DNA from: Gilvimarinus agarilyticus
GTDB lineage: Bacteria; Pseudomonadota; Gammaproteobacteria; Pseudomonadales; Cellvibrionaceae
DNA length: 64,000 nucleotides
Assembly: GCF_000832015.1 (NCBI RefSeq)
Contig: NZ_JXCJ01000001.1
Coordinates: 2,602,630-2,666,629 of the forward strand
Direction of reading: 5' to 3'
In this document: in pieces, positions 44,793 through 55,686 of the stretch
Numbering within the stretch: the stretch's first letter is position 1
Layout: every line of letters begins with the position of its first letter
Program-made: the position numbers and the translations under genes
The notes under the pieces: model-generated
What the model was told of the DNA's origin: nothing
Databases searched by the model: none
Seen by the model: the letters and a program-made list of their open reading frames with translations, nothing else

Positions 44793-45467
44793 TTAGGCGC
44801 CAATTGTGACCATCATATGAGCCAATACCTGCTCAATACTCAGATTGGTGCTATCAATAACCTTAGCATCGTCCGCTGGACGCAACGGTGAGCTTGCGCG
44901 GGACTGATCGCGCTGATCCCGCGCTTCGATATCGGCAATCAATGCCGGCAGGTCAACTTGCTCACCGCGTTCAAGTAATTGTTGGTAACGGCGCTGCGCA
45001 CGCGCTTCGGCGCTCGCCGTTAAATAAAACTTATGCTGGGCATGGGTAAAGACGGTTGTCCCCATATCGCGGCCGTCAGCCACCAAACCGGGAGCGGTGG
45101 CAAAGTCACGCTGGCGCTGTAGCAACGCGCTGCGCACAGCATCAATGGCCGCCACCTCTGAGGCTCGCATACTCACCTGCTCCTGGCGAATCGCCGTGGT
45201 GACATCCTGCCCCTCAAGCAACACTTGAACGCCGCCCTCGGCTGGGCTGAACACAACATCTAAACCAGCCGCGCAATGCACTAAGCTCGCCTCATCACTC
45301 ATCGGGATGGCTTTATTCAACGAAGATAACGCGACTAGGCGGTATAAGGCCCCACTATCGAGTAAGCGATAACCGAGTCGCTGAGCGAGTAACTGACTTA
45401 GCGTACCCTTACCGGCGCCAGAGGGGCCGTCGATCGTAACGATAATGCAATCTGGGTTAAGAGCCAT
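44793..45467 (-). CDS. cmk: Cytidylate kinase
   Basis: Phosphorylates CMP and dCMP with ATP. The 224-residue protein has the P-loop [17 protein letters not shown], the family's [24 protein letters not shown] and a C-terminal [18 protein letters not shown]. Its start overlaps the pyrF stop by 11 bases, implying coupling. In most relatives rpsA follows cmk directly; here the phosphomannomutase and galU genes intervene. Confidence 0.96.
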   Translation of the reverse strand: MALNPDCIIVTIDGPSGAGKGTLSQLLAQRLGYRLLDSGALYRLVALSSLNKAIPMSDEASLVHCAAGLDVVFSPAEGGVQVLLEGQDVTTAIRQEQVSMRASEVAAIDAVRSALLQRQRDFATAPGLVADGRDMGTTVFTHAQHKFYLTASAEARAQRRYQQLLERGEQVDLPALIADIEARDQRDQSRASSPLRPADDAKVIDSTNLSIEQVLAHMMVTIGA

Positions 45468-46206
45468 CGGTCGCTATCCCTTCAATATCTGCCACTATCT
45501 CACGACAGGCCAACATGGGGTCGGGAGCTTGAGTGATAGGCCGTCCGATCACTAAAAAATCACTGCCTGCCTTGATCGCGTCAACAGGGGTCATAATGCG
45601 CCGTTGATCGCCCTGGGCCGCAGAGGCCGGCCGAATGCCCGGTGTCACTAACGCAAAATCAGGCCCACAGGCGCCCTTTAACGAGGTTGCCTCCTGTGCC
45701 GAGCAAACAACACCGCTCAAGCCAGACTCTTTTGCCAAATTCGCTAGATGCAACACTTGCTCCTCAGGGGAGCGTTGGATCCCTATCTCACTTAGGTCGT
45801 TCGCATCCATACTCGTTAGTACCGTGACCCCGATCAACAGAGGCGGGGATGCAAACCGCTCCAGCTCGCTTCGGGCGGCCTCCATCATGCGACGCCCCCC
45901 GCTAACGTGCACATTAACCATCCAAACACCTAGCTCTGAGGCTGCTCGGACAGCCTTAGCCGTAGTATTGGGGATGTCGTGAAATTTCAAATCGAGGAAG
46001 ACCTCAAAGCCTAAGGTCATTAACTGCTCGACCAAGTGTGGGCCACATGAGGTAAACAGCTCTTTACCCACTTTAAGCCGGCATAACTGAGGAGATAACT
46101 GATGAGCAACTCTCAGACACTCGTCTGCGCTACTGTAGTCCATCGCGACAATGATTCGAGGACCTAGGTGTGTACTCTGGCTGGCAACTGACCCGACGTG
46201 TGACAT
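45457..46206 (-). CDS. pyrF: Orotidine 5'-phosphate decarboxylase
   Basis: Last step of UMP synthesis. About 249 residues forming a TIM barrel, with the catalytic motif [10 protein letters not shown], an [11 protein letters not shown] start, and [11 protein letters not shown] near the C-terminus. The ATG at 46206 has GGGGGAG just upstream; a TTG further upstream at 46236 is open but less likely. It is co-transcribed with cmk; both genes act in pyrimidine metabolism. In E. coli pyrF instead lies after lapAB. Confidence 0.95.
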   Translation of the reverse strand: MSHVGSVASQSTHLGPRIIVAMDYSSADECLRVAHQLSPQLCRLKVGKELFTSCGPHLVEQLMTLGFEVFLDLKFHDIPNTTAKAVRAASELGVWMVNVHVSGGRRMMEAARSELERFASPPLLIGVTVLTSMDANDLSEIGIQRSPEEQVLHLANLAKESGLSGVVCSAQEATSLKGACGPDFALVTPGIRPASAAQGDQRRIMTPVDAIKAGSDFLVIGRPITQAPDPMLACREIVADIEGIATDGS

Positions 46207-46437
46207 ATCTCCCCCATAGTGTGCGGCATCCGACAAGGTGCCGCCTGAGCGATATTAAAACAAACTTCGGGGGATTTCGCAGCAACCGTGAGAAGGATAT
46301 TCTGACTAAAGAGCAAAACCGGCTATTCCCTGCACAATGGCAAGCGCCGCTAGCGGGGTTACCGTTTTACGCAGAAGGCACTCTAGCCCTGCAAACCTTC
46401 TGCTTGCCGGGCCAGGCGTGATTTAAGAGGCTATTCG

Positions 46438-46731
46438 CTATAAGGCAACCTTGGCTCGAATGTCATCCAGGGTTGCCTCACCAATACCCTTAACTTGCAG
46501 CAATTCATCGACGCTATCAAACGGGCCATTTTGTTCTCGCCAGGCAATGATCGCTTGCGCCTTAGCTTCGCCAATACCTTTTAACTGCGACAAGGTTTGT
46601 ACATCGGCCGTATTGATATTGATGGGAGCACTCACACTGGCTTCCGTATCCGGCCCGGCAGCAAAAGCATGAAGAGGTGAAAATACTGTAACGGCAAGAG
46701 CAATAACAAAACTACTGATTAGACGCTTCAT
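46438..46731 (-). CDS. ComEA-like helix-hairpin-helix protein
   Basis: A 97-residue exported protein: signal peptide (about 1-24, ending HAFAA), then a double helix-hairpin-helix domain (about 37-97) with ININTADVQTLSQLKGIG and VDELLQVKGIGEATL. This is the soluble DNA-binding part found in ComEA competence proteins and in short proteobacterial relatives. Periplasmic DNA binding is expected. No other competence gene is in the window. Transcribed apart from pyrF with a 230-base gap downstream. Confidence 0.88.
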   Translation of the reverse strand: MKRLISSFVIALAVTVFSPLHAFAAGPDTEASVSAPININTADVQTLSQLKGIGEAKAQAIIAWREQNGPFDSVDELLQVKGIGEATLDDIRAKVAL

Positions 46732-46856
46732 AGGAAATCTCCTTATTTGAATGTATACGCGTTACCTGCGCATTTTCAGATTAGGCACTGGGAGATTAAT
46801 CTGCAATGAAGACATCACTGAATTATTCGTAAGCGATCTCGCACAATTTTTAGCGA

Positions 46857-46885
46857 CAAAAAAAGAGGAGCAAGCTCCTCTTTTA
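46857..46885 (-). terminator. Terminator after cysN
   Basis: On the minus strand AAAAGAGGAGC pairs with GCTCCTCTTTT and is followed by a seven-T run, 35 bases after the cysN stop. Confidence 0.9.
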
Positions 46886-46920
46886 GATTGGCCTTATGGC
46901 GTTAACTACGCAAATAAAAA

Positions 46921-48354
46921 TTACTTAAGTAGCGAACCAATATCACGGGCATTCCAGTGCGGGAAGTGCTTGCGAATCAGTGCATTCAGCTCCACCTCAA
47001 ACTCACTGTAATTAGCCGAGCCGGAATGGGCACCAGAGCCACCATCGGAATCGAGCCCTTCAATGACCATGCCGGCGCCTACTGTTATATTCGTCAATCG
47101 ATCGATAACGATAAAGGCACCCGTCGCCCGATTAACCTGATAGTTATCGACGATAACATCTTGGCTCAGCGATAAATTAGCCACGGCAATATCATTGAGC
47201 TCAAGCGCTTGTGTGGGGTGATGCTCTTGCGTGTTGACATCGATTTGATAATCAAGCCCATCAAAATGGCCACTAACAACACGGCTGGCAAATTTAAACA
47301 AATACTCATTGCCAATATTACCGGCATTAGCATTCATCCAAACCACATGAGCTTTCAGCTTATTAGTCTGTTTAACAGAATCGTTATCAAGCACCAGCAT
47401 ATCGCCACGACTTACATCAATCTCATCGTTAAGCGTTAAGGTAACGGCTTGCCCGGCAAAGGCTTCATCTAGATTTTCATCATAAGTGACAATGGCTTTA
47501 ATGGTACTGCTGTTGCCACCGGGCAATACTTTCACAGCATCCCCTACTTTCACAACGCCCGAGGCAACGGTGCCACAAAAGCCACGAAAGTCGAGATTGG
47601 GACGATTGACGTACTGCACCGGAAAACGAAAATCATCAAAGTTTTTATCAGCCGTTACAGGAACAGACTCAAGAATATCCATTAGTGTCGGGCCGGTGTA
47701 CCACGCCGAACGATCCGACGGGTTAACAACGTTATCACCATCAAGCGCCGAAATAGGCACAAACTGAACGTCCTGCATTCCAAGTTTTTGCGCAAACGCG
47801 AGGTAGTCAGACTTAATCTTGATAAACGCCTGCTCATCAAAACCCAGCAAGTCCATCTTATTAACCGCGACAACAATGTTTTTAACACCCAGCAGTGAGG
47901 CAATATAGCTGTGGCGACGCGTTTGTGTCACAACGCCGTAGCGTGCATCAATAAGAATAACGGCTAAATCACAAGTCGACGCGCCCGTGGCCATATTGCG
48001 CGTGTACTGCTCGTGCCCAGGGGTGTCGGCAATAATAAATTTACGCTTGGCGGTCGAGAAATAGCGGTACGCCACATCGATGGTAATACCCTGCTCACGC
48101 TCGGCTTGCAGGCCGTCTACCAGCAAAGCCAAATCGATGGTGTTACCAGTGGTGCCGTGCTTGGTGCTGTCGGAGCGAACCGCATCCAACTGATCTTCAT
48201 AGATCATTTTTGAATCGTGCAGCAAGCGACCGATCAAGGTACTTTTGCCGTCGTCAACGCTGCCGCAAGTAAGCAGACGGAGTAATTCTTTACGCTCGTG
48301 CTGAGCGAGATACTCATCAATATCGTTAGCGATAAGTTCTGATTGATGGGACAT
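46921..48354 (-). CDS. cysN: Sulfate adenylyltransferase subunit 1 (GTPase) CysN
   Basis: GTPase subunit of ATP sulfurylase, which activates sulfate to APS. The 477-residue protein is an EF-Tu-like GTPase with [15 protein letters not shown] (P-loop), [27 protein letters not shown] and NKMDL, then two beta-barrel domains. There is no fused APS kinase (CysC) domain, as the length ends with the barrel. It follows cysD by 87 bases and ends at a strong terminator. Confidence 0.96.
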   Translation of the reverse strand: MSHQSELIANDIDEYLAQHERKELLRLLTCGSVDDGKSTLIGRLLHDSKMIYEDQLDAVRSDSTKHGTTGNTIDLALLVDGLQAEREQGITIDVAYRYFSTAKRKFIIADTPGHEQYTRNMATGASTCDLAVILIDARYGVVTQTRRHSYIASLLGVKNIVVAVNKMDLLGFDEQAFIKIKSDYLAFAQKLGMQDVQFVPISALDGDNVVNPSDRSAWYTGPTLMDILESVPVTADKNFDDFRFPVQYVNRPNLDFRGFCGTVASGVVKVGDAVKVLPGGNSSTIKAIVTYDENLDEAFAGQAVTLTLNDEIDVSRGDMLVLDNDSVKQTNKLKAHVVWMNANAGNIGNEYLFKFASRVVSGHFDGLDYQIDVNTQEHHPTQALELNDIAVANLSLSQDVIVDNYQVNRATGAFIVIDRLTNITVGAGMVIEGLDSDGGSGAHSGSANYSEFEVELNALIRKHFPHWNARDIGSLLK

Positions 48355-48441
48355 AAACTTTTAGCCTTTGGCGTTTTCGGTGCCTAACAAATTGGCGGCG
48401 CCTGGCGCCACCGATTCAATGCAATTGCGTAGAGTGATTGT

Positions 48442-49362
48442 TTAGAAGTAGCCTTCTTGCTTTTTCTTTTCCATCGAGCCGGAGCTGTCATGGTCAATCA
48501 CTCGTCCTTGGCGTTCGGAGGTTGTGGTCAACAACATTTCCTGAATAATATCGGTCAAGGTCGTCGCCTCTGACTCTACCGCGCCAGTCAGCGGATAGCA
48601 GCCCAAGGTGCGGAAACGTACCATTTTTTCCTGTATCTCTTCACCTGGCTCCAGCGGCATACGGTCGTCATCAACCATAATCAAGGTGCCATCGCGCTCA
48701 ACCACCGGGCGTTTGGCGGCAAAGTACAAAGGTACGATTGGAATACCTTCGAGGTGGATGTACTGCCAAATATCCAGCTCCGTCCAGTTAGACAAAGGGA
48801 ACACACGAATGCTCTCACCTTTATCAACCCGGCCGTTATAAATATTCCACAGCTCGGGGCGCTGGTTTTTTGGGTCCCAGCGGTGGTTGCGGTCACGAAA
48901 GGAATACACACGCTCTTTCGCGCGGGATTTTTCTTCGTCCCGACGTGCACCACCAAAGGCGGCATCAAACTTATACTTGTTTAAGGCCTGCTTCAGCGAC
49001 TGGGTCTTCATGATATCGGTGTGTTTGGCGCTACCGTGAGTAAAGGGCCCAACGCCCATATCCACGCCTTCCTGGTTGATGTGCACCAGAAGATCCCAGC
49101 CAAGGTCTTTAATACGCTGATCGCGAAACTCGATCATCTCGCGAAACTTCCAGGTGGTATCTACGTGCATCAAAGGAAATGGCGGTTTACCCGGTGCGAA
49201 GGCCTTCATGGCCAAGTGCATCATTACCGCGGAATCCTTGCCTACCGAGTAGAGCATAACAGGGTTATCAAACTCAGCCGCGACTTCACGGATGATATGA
49301 ATACTTTCAGCTTCTAGCTGTTTTAGGTGCGTCTGTGTGTATTGCTCGGACATGCCACTCAC
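48442..49362 (-). CDS. cysD: Sulfate adenylyltransferase subunit 2 CysD
   Basis: Catalytic ATP pyrophosphatase subunit of ATP sulfurylase. The 306-residue protein has the PP-loop [45 protein letters not shown] and a C-terminal [13 protein letters not shown] typical of CysD. With cysN it forms an operon that interrupts the otherwise usual aroA-cmk neighbourhood. The products feed the path ending in the sulfite reductase at 20-21.8 kb. Confidence 0.96.
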   Translation of the reverse strand: MSGMSEQYTQTHLKQLEAESIHIIREVAAEFDNPVMLYSVGKDSAVMMHLAMKAFAPGKPPFPLMHVDTTWKFREMIEFRDQRIKDLGWDLLVHINQEGVDMGVGPFTHGSAKHTDIMKTQSLKQALNKYKFDAAFGGARRDEEKSRAKERVYSFRDRNHRWDPKNQRPELWNIYNGRVDKGESIRVFPLSNWTELDIWQYIHLEGIPIVPLYFAAKRPVVERDGTLIMVDDDRMPLEPGEEIQEKMVRFRTLGCYPLTGAVESEATTLTDIIQEMLLTTTSERQGRVIDHDSSGSMEKKKQEGYF

Positions 49363-49489
49363 AATTTGTTGGTCAATTTGGAGCCGACCCAGTGTCGGCG
49401 GCGCGTATTATAGGTGATCTGGAGAAAATTCACTAATTCCCCCAGCAGCCACCGTGCGAGAGCAACGGTAGCGGTTTTGCTACTCTTTG

Positions 49490-51739
49490 TTAACTATCAA
49501 TTACTTCTATGGATATGCCCAATTGTTTGGCGTGCGCGACAAACCCCGGAAAGGAGGATGCAATACACTCGGCGCCATTCACCACCACAGTGCCTGAGGC
49601 ACGTAAACCCGCTAATGCCAAGGCCATGGCCACCCGGTGATCACCGGCCGAATCAACCTCGCCTCCGCTCAAGGCTGCCCCGCAGATGCTCAAGCCATCC
49701 GCACGTGTAGTGACAGGAACTCCGAGCGCGATTAAACCCTGCGCCATATTGGCGAGCCGATCACTCTCTTTCACCCTTAGCTCGGCAGCCCCCGAGAGCT
49801 CAGTGGTGCCCGATGCGCAGGCCGCCGCAACAAACAAAGCAGGAAACTCATCGATGGCGCGCGAAACCAACTCGGTGGGAATCACAACCCCTGTTAACGG
49901 GGCATAGCGAACCCGGATATCAGCAACCGGCTCACCACCCGCGGTTGCAGGGTTTAACAGCTCGATATCAGCACCCATCTGACGCAAAATATCCAGCGCC
50001 CCGGTACGCGAGGGATTAACCCCTACATGTTCAAGCAAAATATCTGAACCAGGGGTAATACTGGCGGCCACCATAAAAAACGCCGCCGACGAGAAATCGC
50101 CGGGTACATCTACCTGACAAGCCGTCAACTCACTACCGCCGTGCACCGTAAGCCAGCCATCCGCGGTTTTCTCTAAGGCACAACCAAATCCTCCGAGCAT
50201 GCGCTCGGTATGGTCGCGGGTTATCTGACTCTCTTTTACCCGGGTAACCCCCTTAGCGTAGAGCCCCGCAAGTAGCAAGCAAGACTTGACCTGCGCGCTA
50301 GCCATTGGCACCTGGTAATCGATAGCGTGAAACCCTTGCGCCGGACTATACGCCAGAGGCAGCTGGCCAAACTCTGACTCAATAACCGCGCCCATCGCTG
50401 TTAACGGCTCGATAACACGTCCCATGGGCCGTGCCGAGAGCGATGCATCGCCAGTGATGGTTGAGGCAAAATTCTGGGCCGCGAGTATGCCGGATAATAA
50501 CCGGGCGCTGGTACCAGCATTACCCAAATACAAAGGCTTATGAGGCGCTTTTAAACCACGCAACCCCACACCGTATACCGTTACTCGCCCTTCGGTTGGC
50601 CCCTCGATCACCACGCCCATATCGCGAAACGCCTGCAGAGTTGCGAGCGAGTCTTCGCTCTCGAGCAGGCCGGTAATTTCGGTGGTGCCATTGGCGAGCG
50701 AGCCGAGCATAATGGCGCGGTGAGAGATCGACTTGTCGCCCGGCACGCGCAAGCGCCCGGTCAGTCCGGATGAGTGTTTAACCTGCAGTTTTGCCGGCGC
50801 CACGGCGGCCGAGTCCTGTAATGCACGTCCGGCCAGCATACGCGTAAAATGATCGCGAGCGGCTTTGGCGCGGGTGAACACCCCGAGTAAATACTCACCG
50901 TCTTCACGCTCTATGCCGTCGCGCAAGCGCAGCAAGTTATCGACGAATTTATCCAGTGAATGCAGCACAGCGCTGCGATTGGCCCGCATAATATCGTGCC
51001 ACATCACCGGGTCGCTGGAAGCGATTCGGGTAAAATCGCGAAAGCCGCCAGCGGCATAACGAAAAATATTAGGGTTGCCTATATCGTGCGCCAGCGTATC
51101 AACCAGCGAATAGGCAATGGCGTGAGGCAAATGGCTGGTAGCTCCCAATACCTCATCGTGCTCGGCCACCGTCATGGTTAACACTTCGGCACCAAGGGTT
51201 TGCCACAATGTAGTTACCCTCGCCAGATGTTGCTCACCGGTCGAGGTTTCAGGGGTTAATATCACGCGGTGCTTTTGGTACAACGAGGGGTTGGCTGCCG
51301 CCACACCGCTTTGTTCGGAGCCGGCAATCGGATGCCCAAGCACCAGATTAACCGGCACCTCGCCAAACACATTCATAGCGGCCTCGCGCACACTGCCCTT
51401 CACGCTAGCGCCATCGGTAATGGTGACTTCAGCGCTGACATGCGCTTCAATATCCCGCAACACAGACTCGATAGCCAAGGTGGGCACTGCCACAAATATA
51501 ACATCGCCCGCCCCTAACTCGGGGGCAACATCACCGAGGTTGAGGTAAGCTCGATCAACGACGCCGCGCTCAAGCGCTACATCGATGGTTTCCTGGTTAC
51601 GGACAATGCCAATTGTCTCGCGACAACCCTTTTGCTGACGCAGGCCCGCACTAACACTGCCACCAATAAGCCCCAACCCAATGACGACTAACTTACCAAC
51701 AGCTGGCTGATTAAACTCAGGCTCCGACACAGCCGACAT
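49490..51739 (-). CDS. Fused prephenate dehydrogenase / 3-phosphoshikimate 1-carboxyvinyltransferase
   Basis: A 749-residue bifunctional protein of tyrosine and chorismate synthesis. Residues about 1-300 are TyrA-type prephenate dehydrogenase: GLGLIGGSVSAGL NAD motif, ATSHLPHAIAYSLV. Residues about 318-749 are AroA (EPSP synthase): GDKSISHRAIMLGSLANGTT, YLGNAGTSARLLSGIL, QVKSCLLLAGLYA and RVKESDRLANMA. The fusion and its size match the Pseudomonas arrangement. It starts two bases after the pheA stop. Unlike Pseudomonas, no hisC lies between it and pheA. Confidence 0.95.
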   Translation of the reverse strand: MSAVSEPEFNQPAVGKLVVIGLGLIGGSVSAGLRQQKGCRETIGIVRNQETIDVALERGVVDRAYLNLGDVAPELGAGDVIFVAVPTLAIESVLRDIEAHVSAEVTITDGASVKGSVREAAMNVFGEVPVNLVLGHPIAGSEQSGVAAANPSLYQKHRVILTPETSTGEQHLARVTTLWQTLGAEVLTMTVAEHDEVLGATSHLPHAIAYSLVDTLAHDIGNPNIFRYAAGGFRDFTRIASSDPVMWHDIMRANRSAVLHSLDKFVDNLLRLRDGIEREDGEYLLGVFTRAKAARDHFTRMLAGRALQDSAAVAPAKLQVKHSSGLTGRLRVPGDKSISHRAIMLGSLANGTTEITGLLESEDSLATLQAFRDMGVVIEGPTEGRVTVYGVGLRGLKAPHKPLYLGNAGTSARLLSGILAAQNFASTITGDASLSARPMGRVIEPLTAMGAVIESEFGQLPLAYSPAQGFHAIDYQVPMASAQVKSCLLLAGLYAKGVTRVKESQITRDHTERMLGGFGCALEKTADGWLTVHGGSELTACQVDVPGDFSSAAFFMVAASITPGSDILLEHVGVNPSRTGALDILRQMGADIELLNPATAGGEPVADIRVRYAPLTGVVIPTELVSRAIDEFPALFVAAACASGTTELSGAAELRVKESDRLANMAQGLIALGVPVTTRADGLSICGAALSGGEVDSAGDHRVAMALALAGLRASGTVVVNGAECIASSFPGFVAHAKQLGISIEVIDS

Positions 51740-51741
51740 CC

Positions 51742-52845
51742 TTACAATACGGCTTTAGGGTAAGAACCCAGTATTTTTAAATCACTCACGCGAGACGACA
51801 CCTCATCTAATGTGGTGCGAATCACAGGGTCATCGACGTGTCCGGTAAAATCGACAAAGAAGACGTATGTCCATACCCCCGAGCGCGAGGGCCGGGTTTC
51901 GACTCGCGTCAGATCAATATTATGGGCATGGAAAGGGGCCAATAAGTTGTGCAGCGCACCTGGCTGGTTACGCATAGCAATGAGTAGCGAAGTCTTATCA
52001 ATACCACTGGCGGGTACATCCTGCGTACCGATAATCAAAAAGCGGGTACTGTTATCGGGTTGGTCTTCAATTTTTTCGGCGACGATCTTTAAGTCATATA
52101 ACTCCGCCGCTCTTTCCGGGGCGATAGCCGCCGCATTCCACTCACCCTTTAAGCGGCGCGCCGCTTCAGCATTGCTGGATACCGCAATGCGCTCGGCTTT
52201 AGGGTAATGAGCGTCCAGCCATTTACGGCACTGAGCAAGCGACTGACCATGCGAGTAAATACGCGAAATATTGTTGACATCGGTAACGGACGAAACCATC
52301 AAGTTATGATGAACCCGCAACTCCACCTCGCCACAAATTTTGAGATTAGACCCCATAAAATTATCGAGGGTGTGACTCACCACCCCCTCAGTGGAATTTT
52401 CGACCGGGACCACGCCATAGTTAACGGCGCCGGCCTCCACTTCGCGGAATACTTCATCGATCGCCGAGAACGGCATAGCCACCGCCGACGCACCAAAATG
52501 CTTCAGCGCGGCCTGCTGGGTAAAGGTTCCCTCGGGCCCAAGGTACGCCACTTTGATTGGGCGCTCCAAAGCCAAACACGCCGACATGACTTCGCGAAAC
52601 AAACGCGCCATTTCTTCATCGCTAAGCGGGCCTTGGTTGCGCTCCATGGCCTTGCGCAACACCTGCGCCTCACGCTCAGGACGATAAAACAAAACATCGT
52701 CCGAGCCGCTGGCCGATTTAACCTCAGCCACTTTTTGCGCACAGCGAGCGCGCTCAGATATCAGCTCGCCAATCGACGCATCGATTTCATCAATGCGATC
52801 GCGCAGCGCCAGCAATTGCTCGCGCTCGGTATTGGTATCGCTCAT
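51742..52845 (-). CDS. pheA: Chorismate mutase / prephenate dehydratase (P-protein)
   Basis: Turns chorismate into phenylpyruvate in two steps. Of 367 residues, about 8-95 are an AroQ chorismate mutase helix bundle (LRDRIDEIDASIGELISERA). Residues about 98-275 are prephenate dehydratase (YLGPEGTFTQQAALKHFG, VPVENSTEGVV, TRFLIIG), and about 280-367 an ACT domain for phenylalanine feedback (KTSLLIAMRNQPGALHNLLA). It follows gyrA by six bases and is followed by tyrA-aroA. The serC gene that sits between gyrA and pheA in Pseudomonas is absent. Confidence 0.96.
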   Translation of the reverse strand: MSDTNTEREQLLALRDRIDEIDASIGELISERARCAQKVAEVKSASGSDDVLFYRPEREAQVLRKAMERNQGPLSDEEMARLFREVMSACLALERPIKVAYLGPEGTFTQQAALKHFGASAVAMPFSAIDEVFREVEAGAVNYGVVPVENSTEGVVSHTLDNFMGSNLKICGEVELRVHHNLMVSSVTDVNNISRIYSHGQSLAQCRKWLDAHYPKAERIAVSSNAEAARRLKGEWNAAAIAPERAAELYDLKIVAEKIEDQPDNSTRFLIIGTQDVPASGIDKTSLLIAMRNQPGALHNLLAPFHAHNIDLTRVETRPSRSGVWTYVFFVDFTGHVDDPVIRTTLDEVSSRVSDLKILGSYPKAVL

Positions 52846-52851
52846 AGCGCC

Positions 52852-55437
52852 CTATTCCTCAGTAGCCGATTCGCCCGATGCATCACCCAGCGCTTCAATA
52901 TCGTCGTCTTCTGTTTCTTCAATGCGCGCAAGGCCACTCATATGCTCGCCGTCACGCAGTTTAATCAGGCGCACACCCTGAGTATTACGGCTCAACACTG
53001 ACACTTCATCAACCCGGGTCCGCACTAACGTGCCCTGATCGGAGATCAGCATCAGCTCTTCGCCGTCGAGTACCTGCACCGCCCCCACTAGGGCACCGTT
53101 GCGATCACTGGCCGTCATGGCGATAACACCTTGGCCGCCGCGGCCTTTAGCCGGAAACTCTTCAACATCCGTACGTTTACCATAACCATTTTCACTTACG
53201 GTAAGCACTTTGCCATCCTCGACCGGCACTACCATGCCGATTACAGAGTTTTCTTCGGCCATTCGAATACCGCGCACACCGCGACTGATGCGCCCCATAC
53301 TGCGCACGGCAGATTCATTAAAGCGTGCCGCTTTACCGTTAGAGGCAAACAAAATAATGTCGCGCTCGCCATTAGTAATCGCGGTGTACACCAGGCTATC
53401 GCCTTCATCCAACGCGATTGCACGCAAGCCTACACTGCGCGGACGTGAGAACTGATCCAGCGGCGTCTTTTTAACTGTGCCGTTTTGAGTTGCCATAAAC
53501 ACAAAGTGATCGGCATCAAATTCTTTGACGGGCAAAATAGAGGTAACGCGTTCGCCCTCTTCCAGCGGCATAAGGTTCACCACCGGACGCCCCCGTGACT
53601 GACGACCGGCTACCGGAATTTGGTATACCTTCAGCCAATAGACTTTACCCGCGCTGGTAAAACACAAAATCGTGTCGTGGGTACTGGCAATCAACAGGTG
53701 CTCAACAAAGTCTTCGTCTTTAACGGCCGTCGCCGATTTACCCATACCACCGCGCTTTTGCGCCTGGTAATCCGCAAGCGGCTGGCTCTTGGCGTACCCA
53801 CCGTGAGAGAGCGTAACGACGCGCTGCTCTTCATTAATTAAATCTTCTTCGGTCAGATCCAGCGTCGAGGCCATAATTTCGGTACGACGCTCATCGCCGT
53901 AGTCTTTGACAATAAGCTCCAGCTCTTCGCGGATGACTTCCATCAAACGCGTGAAGTTACCTAAAATTTCCAAATACTCGGCAATTTGCAAAAGCTTTTC
54001 GTTGTACTCTGCCAGCAGTTTGTCGTGCTCCATGCCGGTCAAGCGGTGCAGGCGCAGCTCCAAAATGGCCTGAGCTTGAGCGGGCGACAGGTAGTATTTT
54101 CCGTCGCGCAAACCAAAGGTCTCGGGCAAATCTTCCGGGCGGCAGGCATCTTCGCCGGCGCGCTCTAAGAACGGAGCCATCTCGGCGGCATCCCAGCCGC
54201 GGGCGATTAAGCCCTCTTTGGCCTCAGCCGGTGATGGCGAGCTTTTAATCAGCTCAATTACCTCATCGATATTGGCAATCGCTACTGCCAAACCTTCCAG
54301 CGTGTGGCCGCGCTCACGCGCTTTGCGCAACAAGTACACGGTACGGCGCGTTACCACCTCACGGCGATGACGTACAAACGCCTCGAGCAGCTCTTTAAGA
54401 TTAAGCACTTTGGGCTGGCCATCAACCAGCGCCACAATGTTGATACCAAATACATTTTGCAGCTGAGTTTGGCTGTAGAGGTTATTGAGCAATACCTCGC
54501 CCGACTCATTGCGCTTAACCTCAATAACAATGCGCAAACCGTCTTTATCCGACTCGTCACGCAACTCACTAATGCCTTCGATTTTTTTCTCTTTAACCAG
54601 CTCGGCAATACGCTCGATTAAACGCGCTTTATTAAGCTGATAAGGAATTTCGTGAATGATGATGGTTTCGCGGCCAGTTTTGTTATTGACCTCGACCTCG
54701 GCTTTAGCCCGGATATAAATACGCCCGCGCCCGGTGCGATAGGCCTGCAAAATACCCGCGCGGCCATTGATGATCGCTCCCGTGGGGAAGTCTGGCCCGG
54801 GGATGATTTCCATTAGCTCATCAACGCTAATGTCTTCATTATCAATTAACGCCAGGCACCCTTTCACAACTTCGGTTAAGTTATGTGGCGGAATATTGGT
54901 CGCCATACCTACGGCGATGCCAGAGGAGCCGTTCACCAACAGGTTGGGCACACGGGTAGGTAATACATCGGGGATTTGCTCGGTGCCGTCGTAGTTGGGA
55001 ATAAAATCGACGGTTTCTTTATCGAGGTCGGCGAGCAGCTCGTGGGAAATTTTAGCCATGCGGATTTCGGTATAACGCATCGCCGCGGCGTTATCGCCGT
55101 CGACCGAACCGAAGTTACCCTGACCGTCGACCAGCATGTAGCGTAGCGAAAATGGCTGCGCCATACGAACGATTGTGTCGTACACCGCCGAGTCACCATG
55201 GGGGTGATATTTACCAATCACATCACCGACCACACGGGCCGATTTTTTATAGGCTTTGTTCCAATCGTTATTCAGCTCGTTCATGGCGAACAATACGCGC
55301 CGGTGAACAGGTTTTAGGCCATCTCGCGCATCGGGGAGCGCTCGCCCCACGATCACACTCATGGCGTAGTCTAGATAAGATTGCTTCAGCTCATCTTCAA
55401 TACTGACGGGTAATACTTCTTTCGCTAAATCGCCCAT
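52852..55437 (-). CDS. gyrA: DNA gyrase subunit A
   Basis: Breakage-reunion subunit of gyrase. The 861-residue protein has [13 protein letters not shown], the quinolone-determining region [18 protein letters not shown] with Ser and Asp at the usual sensitive positions, and the catalytic tyrosine in [10 protein letters not shown]. The C-terminal beta-pinwheel follows, with a GyrA-box written QKRGGMG instead of the canonical QRRGGKG. The acidic C-terminal tail is normal. It heads a tight gyrA-pheA-tyrA/aroA run and is divergent from mtaD across about 250 bases in which I see no gene. Confidence 0.97.
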   Translation of the reverse strand: MGDLAKEVLPVSIEDELKQSYLDYAMSVIVGRALPDARDGLKPVHRRVLFAMNELNNDWNKAYKKSARVVGDVIGKYHPHGDSAVYDTIVRMAQPFSLRYMLVDGQGNFGSVDGDNAAAMRYTEIRMAKISHELLADLDKETVDFIPNYDGTEQIPDVLPTRVPNLLVNGSSGIAVGMATNIPPHNLTEVVKGCLALIDNEDISVDELMEIIPGPDFPTGAIINGRAGILQAYRTGRGRIYIRAKAEVEVNNKTGRETIIIHEIPYQLNKARLIERIAELVKEKKIEGISELRDESDKDGLRIVIEVKRNESGEVLLNNLYSQTQLQNVFGINIVALVDGQPKVLNLKELLEAFVRHRREVVTRRTVYLLRKARERGHTLEGLAVAIANIDEVIELIKSSPSPAEAKEGLIARGWDAAEMAPFLERAGEDACRPEDLPETFGLRDGKYYLSPAQAQAILELRLHRLTGMEHDKLLAEYNEKLLQIAEYLEILGNFTRLMEVIREELELIVKDYGDERRTEIMASTLDLTEEDLINEEQRVVTLSHGGYAKSQPLADYQAQKRGGMGKSATAVKDEDFVEHLLIASTHDTILCFTSAGKVYWLKVYQIPVAGRQSRGRPVVNLMPLEEGERVTSILPVKEFDADHFVFMATQNGTVKKTPLDQFSRPRSVGLRAIALDEGDSLVYTAITNGERDIILFASNGKAARFNESAVRSMGRISRGVRGIRMAEENSVIGMVVPVEDGKVLTVSENGYGKRTDVEEFPAKGRGGQGVIAMTASDRNGALVGAVQVLDGEELMLISDQGTLVRTRVDEVSVLSRNTQGVRLIKLRDGEHMSGLARIEETEDDDIEALGDASGESATEE

Positions 55438-55686
55438 GGATTAACGCTTTCCTTATTGTGTTGACTGCTGTCAGAGCCGGGGTGGCGCCCGCGACACACA
55501 TATCCCCCGCGAGAGTGCTTCACGCGGACGTAAAAGGCGCAATATTACCATAAAATCAGCCGTATAGGTGCCTACGGCTGCCACATAATCGCCTCCAGGC
55601 CTCACGCCAAAACCCGCGTTTGCGTTATACTCGCGCCGACCGCCCCCACAGGCCGGTCAGGAAGTTGCCGTCGTTCAGGAGCCACT

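Noticed and set aside
46237..46437. Possible small gene in the comEA-pyrF gap
   Set aside because: The open frame on the plus strand (46170-46421) has no ribosome-binding site and no structure; only a loose GCAGAAGG/CCTTCTGC inverted repeat is seen.
52207..53001. 264-codon open frame on the plus strand across pheA and gyrA
   Set aside because: It is antisense to two well-supported genes, has no domain or membrane pattern, and its composition (His, Arg, Gln rich) is that of a reverse-frame shadow.
55438..55686. Riboswitch in the gyrA-mtaD gap, given the SAM/SAH link of MtaD
   Set aside because: I could not draw a SAM or SAH riboswitch fold from the sequence; only a weak GACCG/CGGTC pairing is present.
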